Below are positions 1-9,800 of a DNA stretch of 64,000 nucleotides, piece after piece. Both the position numbers and the translations under genes were made by a program. Each line of letters opens with the position of its first letter. Within the stretch, counting starts at the first letter, position 1. This stretch comes from Ostrinia nubilalis (taxonomy: Eukaryota; Arthropoda; Insecta; Lepidoptera; Crambidae), in NCBI RefSeq assembly GCF_963855985.1, contig NC_087111.1, positions 6,515,001 to 6,579,000 on the forward strand. Direction: 5' to 3'. The notes below the pieces were generated by a model. That model had not been told where the DNA came from and searched no databases. It saw only the letters and a program-made list of their open reading frames with translations.

Positions 1-290
1 AACCCACACAGATTAGGCCATTCCACACAGTTTGCGCCTCGCCACACAGCCCCATGATGTCGCTACACAAGCCAAAACATCATAGTTCATGATGTCTCCC
101 ACACAAGACACGACATCTTCACAATTCCTGATGTCACACCAGACATCCCACTCAGAATGACAATGTCCACACAGTTTCAAGACAATGCCACATGTCCTCC
201 TCACACAGCTATCAGGACATCCATCTCACACAAAATGACAAAGTCCACCCAGTTTCATGACAATGCCCACTGGTGTATGATCCTCACATA
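1..290. repeat. Degenerate minisatellite rich in CACACAG and ATGACA motifs
   Basis: Loosely repeated units of about 25-35 bases share CACACAG, CAATGCC and GATGTC words. Reading frames through it are by-products of the repeat. It continues off the left edge. Confidence 0.6.
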
Positions 291-2064
291 GTACATCATA
301 CCCCTATTATTATTATTATTATCAAACCATTCCCATAATCACAACATCATAAGAAATTTGCTAAAATTATCCTTATTTAGATAATAAAATATTTCAATGT
401 AAACTCTAAAATATTAAGATGAATAACACAACTACATAAATCATCATCAATAATGCCAGTAATAAACAGTGAAACAAATTATGCTTAACATTGCGTCTTA
501 GTGAACACAAATTTGCTTCACACACAAATGCAACTTTATCATAATAAACTTACTGTTACTGTTATTGTTGTGTTGACAGCAATACACTTCCAACTATTAT
601 CTTTGGAAACTGCACATACTTCCATGAACTTACCATCCTCAAATAGGAACAAGCATTCATGGAAATATCCAAGAACTTTAATTTAACAAGTACAATACTT
701 CTCTTCTCATGCTTGGCCAAAATTCACCCACAATGCAACTGACTTCATATTCAAGTATCTGTTGTTAACCCAGTCATTACAGGGAAGCACACAACACAAT
801 CATCACCAATATAAACTTTATTTGATCACTGCTAGTACTTTGCTCCATTGATACCATTATTCAAAAACATAACCCCCCTTCTGGCGCAGTCGGGTAAATA
901 GCTAACTTTAGCACAGTACAGCAGTATACCACACAATAGGCCAATGCTAATGACCAATGATAAGCATTTATTTCTATTCAAACACATAACTCTCTTATTC
1001 ACCATTATTAATAATAACTTTTTGCTTAAGACTGTTAGCGGCAGTTGGGAAGTTCTAAAGTCTAGCAGTAGACTGTAGCCAATTTATTATTACAATCTGT
1101 TCACACTCAAGTTAATTGTATGCAATTTCATGCCAATGACAAGAATAAGCACAGTTAAACAACCAAGCCGCAGTGGCACTGCTAGTCTCAGCTCAACCCT
1201 TGCAATAAAACATTAATTCAACTCACCAAATATCACAGCTGATTCCTTTTGTATTACATTTTCACTCACCAAATATCACAGCTGATGCCCTTTTGTATTG
1301 CATTACCTTCTGTCCAACTCCAAATCATTTATGTGAAGTACCCTTGTTCAGTGTTCAGCTTCACTCAGGTATTGTGCTTGACTGATTTGCTCACCACAGG
1401 GCCAACCCGCAGACAGATAAGTCACCATATCTAAAACTAAAGTCAAATCTAAAAATATGCACACACAACATGCTACAACCAGTAACCTTTTTATTAAACA
1501 GCTAATAAATAACCTCAAGATTTAAATCATTTTCACCATGTGGGAAGAATAACCAACAATAATGGCTGGTACACAAGAATACTCTTTAAGTTAAATGTAC
1601 CACATTCTATATCTTTTTTTTAATTATAATAATTGGATAAATTTTAATCACCCACACTAATTTTCAATTTTAGTGATACAACCCAAATCACTACTGGCAG
1701 CAGAAATTAATTGATAAGTTGGAAAAGTTCAATATTAACATTATCTTAACTCAAAATATAGCATCATGTAACATAATAATAATTATGTTTCACAATAATT
1801 GAAGTTCAATCACTATAAGAGTACCAAAAATACACCACATGTTCAACGGCATAACTGGCTGCCTTACCTTATTTCAATTTACAAATTAAACTATTTAATA
1901 GATTTTATCTCATCTTATAGTGCTCAACATCAAGAAAGAAACATCATGATACTAAAACTGGTTTACACAACACAGACCTTAGCTTCAATTTACTTGAATA
2001 AAACTAATTATTAATTCTTCTCCAAAATAATGCCAAGAGGTTACTCGGGCATGATCACCAAACT
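291..2064. other. AT-rich intergenic sequence, no gene seen
   Basis: A short ATT microsatellite lies at about 303-321. An imperfect direct repeat of about 45 bases around 1224-1305 has two copies of a CAAATATCACAGCTGAT word. The short open frames show no codon bias or domain. No RNA gene is recognised. Confidence 0.5.
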
Positions 2065-2811
2065 TATAGCCTGACCAGGAACATAAAAACCCTCGCCATG
2101 TTGCGGAAAACTAATGGTACTAATTTCTTTTAATGGCAACAGTAACTGAAAACTTCATTGACATGTCACCTTGCATGTCAGTCTATTGCTGTCAAAGTGT
2201 AAACAAACTTTATTTTAAATGTGCGCAATTGATTTTGTGAATGAAATTGCTAAAATCTTTTTATAGTCGTGAAAGAAAAGTGGTTCACAATGTGTTAAAG
2301 TATTTGTCGAAGAGAAATACCAAGGGTTCGGACAATATTTTCATTGAATAATGTTTCCAACAAAGGTTGTCAAATTGACTGACATGTTTATCGTATAGTA
2401 CAGTCCACTATGAAAATTAGCTGTGGTTTGTTTCAACTACCTATTTTAAAGTTTTTTGTCACTTTCTAAGTGTTGAATTTTATGGAATTGGGAAAGAAGT
2501 ACCGAGTTTGAAGCGTTCATGAGCAGACATTGCAGTTGAATATTCAAGTTCTGAATTTGATTATTGATGAATAATAAAATAAATCCTACTAGCTCGATTG
2601 ATGGTTTCATTTAATTTATTTAAACTAGGTTACCTATAATAATATTTTTTCGTTAATATATGAAAATATCAAATTAGCCCGTAATCCTGAATCCTGATAC
2701 ATAAAGTTAGCCTATTAATTTAACACGGGTGCGACTATACTCAGTGTTGCACTATCAAATGCAATTGACGCGCCTCTATGCCAGGGTTTTTATGTTCCTG
2801 GTCAGGCTATA
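2065..2811. mobile_element. TIR element, non-autonomous, copy 1 of 2
   Basis: It starts TATAGCCTGACCAGGAAC and ends with the inverted complement, giving terminal inverted repeats of about 28 bases. The target duplication is consistent with TA. No transposase frame is visible. A near-identical copy in the same orientation lies at 10159-10913, so both inserted recently or one arose from the other. The superfamily is not certain; TA targets suggest Tc1/mariner. Confidence 0.8.
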
Positions 2812-3624
2812 TTTAATTTATCTGACCAAATTCTATCTATTATTTATAGATTTTAAATCTCAACAAGTTATTCTTTGCAGAATGTAAACATGAACAAATG
2901 AACACCGTTCAATTTAATTTGATTTACTAAAATAGTTTATTAGGCATTGTAATTAAAGTGAGCACATACCATAGCTTTCACACACATTCCTGGCATTATC
3001 AGTAAAGACTGACAATACCTATAACATTTGATGCATCCGTGTTAATATTGTTGCTGTTAGAATAATCGATAATATTAATGAATCGTACCTGCTCTGGGGC
3101 CATCGTTAGTCAAATTGTTCACCACTTACGTGACCACAAGCCAAGTTACGGGAGGAGTATCTTCATCATTCGAGTCCATCATTTCTCGTACTTAAATACT
3201 TTTCTGCATCTCACACAGCTTGTCAGCGTGGTTTCCTTGACATTCTTTCTTCATCATATTCCATTATAATCATAGAATCGTGGGCGTTTTGTGATAACAT
3301 TCGTGACAAATAACACGAAACATTGGTCACCTGGAACACTTTGAAATCACGTTACTATCATAGGTTTCAGATCTCACTTCTGAACTATTAAAGGCCGGTA
3401 GATCTATTCTCATAAATAAAACACTGGATACTCATCTTTCACATTATATTGCCTTATTTTAGATACAATTCATCACTTAGCACAAAAGCGCGCGGAGTCG
3501 TCTCCGCGCGTCCCTCTATTCTGACGTTTGATGCTAGTGTGACATTGACGTATTGTCAATGTCACTATGACAGCATCTCATTGGCCACAACGATACCGTT
3601 ATTTTAACGTTTTTGATTTTTCAT
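2812..3624. other. Intergenic stretch without a recognised gene
   Basis: AT-rich sequence with short unsupported frames. A GC-rich inverted piece (GCGCGGAGTCGTCTCCGCGC) at about 3489-3508 marks the beginning of transposon debris. Confidence 0.4.
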
Positions 3625-3684
3625 AATTAACAGTAATTATCGGATGTACCGCGCGGAGTGAGCTAGGCCTGCATTAGGTGTGCT
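3625..3684 (-). mobile_element. Terminus of the THAP-exon element, inverted fragment
   Basis: Read on the minus strand, this matches the start of the elements at 34765 and 62926 (CTCACTCCGCGCGGTACATC then CGATAATTA). Only the terminal 55-60 bases are present. Confidence 0.6.
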
Positions 3685-3801
3685 CACTAGCGACAAAAAA
3701 ATTAAATGACAGATTGTGCAGCGCCCCTAGCGGCTACTTTCAAGAACTAAAGTCTTCATAGATTTTTATGATGCACTCGCAAGCGAGCACACCTAACGTA
3801 A
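3671..3801. mobile_element. Short palindromic MITE
   Basis: The left end ATTAGGTGTGCTC is mirrored by GAGCACACCTAACG at the right end, with about 100 bases between and no coding capacity. It ends about 17 bases before the first recognisable Tsf2 exon. Confidence 0.55.
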
Positions 3802-3818
3802 TCTCATGGTGAGCACAG

Positions 3819-6800
3819 TTATCTACTCAAGCGGTAATAACTGGTACTACAAGAGCAAGATCCGGACACTGACCTGACCTACCTTCGCGGCAAGAACACC
3901 TGCCATACTGGGATTGGCATGGCGGCTGGCTGGGTGTACCCTTTGGCGTACCTCATCTCTAACGGGTGGATCAGGTAAGCCAGAAAAAGTTCATTGCAAA
4001 CAGGTCATCAAAAAAAGGGCTATTGCAAACAGGGCATCTGAAAAAGGGTAATTGCAAACAGGGCATCTGAAAAAGGGTCATTGCAAATAGGGCATTTAAA
4101 AACGGGCGGGTCATTGCAAACAGGGCATCTAAAAAGGGTCAAGGGACAGGATAACCTGTGCCATTTGTGTCACGGGGCGTCGCTGAAAGATAGATCTGTT
4201 TGAAAGATTTAATTGTGATTAAATTATTTCTAATTAATGCTTCGTTTCCACTAGATAGTACTAGGATGCGTAGCGAGAGATGTGTTTGTAAATAACTAAT
4301 ACCTTGCCTCGGTAATACTGCCAAGCTAAACTAGCCTCTATCGCGCAGGTCATACAAGTGCGACGGCGCCCACGCGGCCGCCCAGTACTTCACCAAGTCG
4401 TGTGCACCTGGAGCGCTGAGCAGCGAATACGTCGACTCCAATACTATCCCGCAGGATAACCTGTGCCATTTGTGTCACGGAGCGTCTTTCAGGTAAGTTT
4501 GAATTTAATTTCTATTGTGATTTATGTTGATGCAAGTTTCTAGGTTTGTTTGACTTGCGTCATTTTAACAAAACTGTGCAATGTAAACATTATTTAGTGA
4601 TGCATATTTGACGGTTGTGTGGAATAGCGGTTCACGTGCCAAACACTTATTGCATGCACTTGCACCCAGATATTAGAATCGTCAACAGCTAGTAGGGCGA
4701 GACAATGACATTTTATTTTCCCCCGGGACAAACTTGACCTTCACTGGTTGGGTTTTTATTGGCGGTCAAGCTGTAGATCCTGGCTACACAGGAGTTGTAG
4801 CGGTGGGAACGAGAGGTGGAAATAGTCTCGTAGTAGGGCGAGCGTTATAACAATGCCTCTTGGTTAAAATAGTAACGACACGGTTCTTAACGCGACGTTT
4901 ATTAATGAGTTACATTATGTACTCACGGCTTGACGTTTCGGCTGCAATGCTGCAGCCGTGGTCACAAGCAGACTGGCGGTTCGCGGCGTCGTCCGTTCGG
5001 GCGGGCTTGAAGATTTTTAAACTACCCTCATATTGTCATTTGTTACACTACCACTAGTGATGTTACCACGACACACAACACTCACAGTATCCGTATTCGA
5101 CGGCAAAATTCGCGGTTTGCATTTATTAATCACCGGATTCCACACTGGTGACAATTTAAATCCGTCCTCCCGATTGAATTTTGTTTTTTGTGTTTCTTAA
5201 TTTCAATCGCTTCTCGAACTATTCTAGTGTAAAACTAAAAATTTTATGCCTCTTGGTTCTCTAGACGGTGCCGCCGAGACGCGTCCGAGCCATACTATGG
5301 TCACGTGGGCGCAGTCCGCTGCATGGTGGAAGGCGGCGGTGACGTGGCTTTCGTCCGGCACACTGCGCCCGCTGAAGTGTCCGGCGGCCGCCGCCGCGAG
5401 TGGTGGGCGCGCGACCTGCTGCCATTGGATCTGCAGTTGCTGTGTCCGGACGGTGAGTGTCCGCTCCCTCTCGAGTTGATGTGTCCAGATGGCAATTTCC
5501 TTCCCTCTAGAGTTGCTGTGTCCGGATGGTAAGGTGTTCCTTTCCTCTAGAGCCGCTGTGTCCGGACTATACGTGTGTGCCTACCCTACAACCTTCCCTC
5601 AAGACTATAGCTGGACCTGCAGTTGCTGTGCCCGGACGGTGAGTGTCCGCTCTAGTTGCTGTGCCCGGACGGTGAGTGTCCGCTCTAGTTGCTGTCACAC
5701 TACACTCTACGGTCACGTGGGCGCAGTCCGCTGCATGGTGGAAGGCGGCGGTGACGTGGCCTTCGTGCGGCACACCGCGCCCGCTGAAGTGTCCGGCGGC
5801 CGCCGCCGCGAGTGGTGGGCGCGCGACCTGCTGCCGCTCGACCTGCAGCTGCTGTGCCCGGACGGTGAGTGTCCGCTCTAGTTGCTGTGCCCGGACGGTA
5901 CGTGTCCCCACCCTACAACCTTCCCTCAAGACTATAGCTGGACCTGCAGCTGCTGTGCCCGGACGGTGAGTGTCCGCTCTAGAGTGGCTGTGCCCGGACG
6001 CTACAAAAAACACCTTCCTCCTCTCTCCTCTAGACCAGGGGTCTCCAAACTACGGCCCGCCACTGTCATCAATCGGGCCCGCGACAGCTTAAGACTAAGC
6101 CTATGTTTGCTCCGGACTGCCAGTGTCCCCTCTAGAGTTACTGTATCCGGACGGCAAGTTCCTTCTTTCTAGCGCTGCTGTGCCCGGACGGTACGAGAAA
6201 CATCTTCCTCCTCTCTCCTCTAGACGATAGCTCGAGCAACTTTTGTGTCTATATAACTCGATTTGTCGCTACTGTGCCAAGACGATACGCGTGTCCCCAG
6301 CCTACTGCCCTCCCTCTAGAAGTCTAGACTATAGGTGGACCTGCAGTTGCTGTGCCCGGACGGTGAGTGTCCGCTCTAGTTGCTGTCACACTACACACTA
6401 CGGTCACTGGGCGCAGTCCGCTGCATGGTGGAAGGCGGCGGTGACGTGGCTTTCGTCCGGCACACCGCGCCCGTTGAAGTGTCCGGCGGCCGCCGCCGCG
6501 AGTGGTGGGCGCGCGACCTGCTGCCGTTGGATCTGCAGTTGCTGTGTCCGGACGGTGAGTGTCCGCTCCCTGTAGAGTTGGCTTTCCTTCTAGAGTTACT
6601 GTGTCCGGACGGTGAGTGTCCGCTCCCTGTAGAGTTGGCTTTCCTTCTAGAGTTACTGTGTCCGGACGGCAATTTCCTTCCTTCTAGAATTGCTGTGTCC
6701 GGACAGCAATTTCCTTCCTTCTAAAGTTGCTGTATCCGGACGGCAAGTTCCGTCTTTCTAGCGTTGCTGTGCCCGGACGGTACGAGAAACACCTTTCTCC

Positions 6801-9800
6801 TCTCTCCTCTAGACGATAGCTCGAGCAACTTTTGTGTCTGTATTATAACTCGGATCTGTTGCTACAGTGCCAAAACGATACGCGTGTCTCCATCCTACTA
6901 CCCTCCCTCTAACTAAACTATAGCTGGACCTGCAGCTGGTGTGCCCGGACGGTGAGTGTCCGCTCCCTGTAGAGTTTGCTTTCCTTCTAGAGTTACTGTG
7001 TCCGGACGGCAATTTCCTTCCTTCTAGAGTTGCTATGTCCGGACAGCAATATCCTTCTTTCTAGCGCTACTGTGTCCGGACGGTACGAGAAACACCTTCC
7101 TCCTCTCTCCTCTAGACGATAGCTCGATCAACTTTTGTGTCTGTATAACTCGATCTGTTGCTGCAGTGCCAAGACGATACGCGTGTCCCCAGCCTACTAT
7201 CCTCCCTCTAGAAGTCTAGACTATAGCAGGACCTGCAGCTGCTGTGCCCGGACGGTGAGTGTCCGCTCTAGTTGCTGTCACACTACTCTCTACGGTCACT
7301 GGGCGCAGTCCGTTGCATGGTGGAAGGCGGCGGTGACGTAGCCTTCGTGCGGCACACTGCGCCCGCTGAAGTGTCCGGCGGCCGCCGCCGCGAGTGGTGG
7401 GCGCGCGACCTGCTGCCATTGGACCTGCAGCTGCTGTGCCCGGACGGTGAGTGTCCGCTCTAGTTGCTGTGCCCGGACGGTACGAGAAACACCTTCCTCT
7501 TCTCCTATAGACCAGGGGTCTCCAAACTACGGCCCGCGGACCATATCCGGCCCGCCACTGTCATCAATCCGGCCCGCGACAGCTTAAGACTAAGCCTATG
7601 TTTGCTCCGGACTGCCAGTGTCCCCTCTAGAGTTACTGTATCCAGACGGCAAGTTCCTTCTTTCTAGAGTTGCTGTGCCCGGACGGTACGAGAAATACCT
7701 TCCTCCTCTCTCCTCTAGACTAGACGATAGCTCGAGCAACTTTTGTGTCTGTATTATAACTCGATCTGTTGCTGCAGTGCTAAGATGATACACGTGTCTC
7801 CATCCTTCTACCCTCCCTCTAGAAGTCTAGACTATAGCAGGACCTGCAGCTGCTGTGCCCGGACGGTGAGTGTCCGCTCTAGTTGCTGTGCCCGGACGGT
7901 ACGTGTCCCCACCCTACAACCTTCCCTCAAGACTATAGCTGGACCTGCAGCTGCTGTGCCCGGACGGTGAGTGTCCGCTCTAGAGTGGCTGTGCCCGGAC
8001 GCTACAAAAAACACCTTCCTCCTCTCTCCTCTAGACCAGGGGTCTCCAAACTACGGCCCGCCACTGTCATCAATCGGGCCCGCGACAGCTTAAGACTAAG
8101 CCTATGTTTGCTCCGGACTGCCAGTGTCCCCTCTAGAGTTACTGTATCCGGACGGCAAGTTCCTTCTTTCTAGCGCTGCTGTGCCCGGACGGTACGAGAA
8201 ACATCTTCCTCCTCTCTCCTCTAGACGATAGCTCGAGCAACTTTTGTGTCTGTATAACTCGATTTGTCGCTACTGTGCCAAGACGATACGCGTGTCCCCA
8301 GCCTACTGCCCTCCCTCTAGAAGTCTAGACTATAGGTGGACCTGCAGTTGCTGTGCCCGGACGGTGAGTGTCCGCTCTAGTTGCTGTCACACTACACACG
8401 ACGGTCACTGGGCGCAGTCCGCTGCATGGTGGAAGGCGGCGGTGACGTGGCCTTCGTGCGGCACACCGCGCCCGCTGAAGTGTCCGGCGGCCGCCGCCGC
8501 GAGTGGTGGGCGCGCGACCTGCTGCCATTGGACCTGCAGCTGCTGTGCCCGGACGGTGAGTGTCCGCTCTAGTTGCTGTGCCCGGACGGTACGAGAAACA
8601 CCTTCCTCTTCTCCTATAGACCAGGGGTCTCCAAACTACGGCCCGCGGACCATATCCGGCCCGCCACTGTCATCAATCCGGCCCGCGACAGCTTAAGACT
8701 AAGCCTATGTTTGCTCCGGACTGTCAGTGTCCCCTCTAGAGTTACTGTATCCGGACGGCAAGTTTCTTCTTTCTAGAGTTGCTGTGCCCGGACGGTACGA
8801 GACACACCTTCCTCATCTCTCCTCTAGGCGATAGCTCGATCAACTTTTGTGTCTGTATTATAAACTCGGATCTGTTGCTGCAATGCTAAGACGATACACG
8901 TGTCTCCATCCTTCTACCCTCTAGAAGTCTAGACTACAGCTGGACCTGCAGCTGCTGTGCCCGGACGGTTAGTGTCCGCTCTAGTTGCTGTCACACTACA
9001 CACGACGGTCACTGGGCGCAGTCCGCTGCATGGTGGAAGGCGGCGGTGACGTGGCTTTCGTCCGGCACACTGCGCCCGCTGAAGTGTCCGGCGGCCGCCG
9101 CCGCGAGTGGTGGGCGCGCGACCTGCTGCCATTGGACCTGCAGATGCTGTGCCCGGACGGTGAGTGTCCGAACGGTCTAGAGTTGTCGTGCTCGGACGGT
9201 GCGTGTCCCCAGCCTACTACCCTCACTCTAAACTATAGCTGGACTTGCAGCTGCTGTGCCCGGACGGTGAGTGTCCGCTCTATTTGCTGTGACCGGACGG
9301 TACGAGAAACACCTTCCTCCTCTCCTCCAGACCAGGGGTCTCCAAACAAGCTTAAGACCAAGCCTATGTTTGCTCCGAACGGTGAGTGTCCCCTCTAGAG
9401 TTGCAGTTGCTGTATCCGGACGGCAAGTTCCTTCTTTCTAGAGTTGCTGTGTCCGGACAGTACAAGAAACACCTTCCTCCTCTCTCCTCTAGACGATAGC
9501 TCGAGCAACTTTTGTGTCTATATAACTCGATTTGTCGCTACTGTGCCAAGACGATACGCGTGTCCCCAGCCTACTGCCCTCCCTCTAAACGGGACTATCC
9601 CCACCTCTCATTCCCGCCGCTGCAACTCCTGTGTAGCCAGGATCTACAGTTGGTATGCCCACCCTCTCCCCTTAAGAATAAGAAGGGGACTAGACTAGAG
9701 TCTAGCCAATAGTCAAACTGCAGCTGCTGTGTCCAGACAGTACTTTTGTCTCCGCTCCTTTAGCTAGCTAGACAATACCTTGACCTAAAAAACCGTATTA

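Larger units (their letters stand above)
5453..9440 (+). repeat. Complex tandem array in Tsf2 intron derived from exon c and its splice donor
   Basis: Dozens of GC-rich units centre on CTGTG(T/C)CCGGACGG, which is the last coding bases of exon c plus its donor. They alternate with CTCTAGA-rich spacers, five partial copies of exon c, and fragments beginning CCAGGGGTCTCCAAACTACG that look like a hAT terminus. Larger blocks are nearly identical: about 5866-6440 matches about 7867-8441 at an offset of 2001 bases, and about 7447-7700 matches 8556-8810 at an offset of 1109. The many overlapping reading frames here are repeat artefacts. Confidence 0.85.

Noticed and set aside
5246..9398. Many overlapping open frames rich in CARTVSVRSSCC and SGHSP repeats on both strands
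   Set aside because: They are frames forced by GC-rich tandem repeats derived from exon c and its donor. Only the GAVRCM frame has transferrin similarity.
5453..9440. Possible CRISPR-like array of regularly repeated units
   Set aside because: Spacing is irregular, the units derive from an exon and splice site, and the window is clearly nuclear insect DNA.
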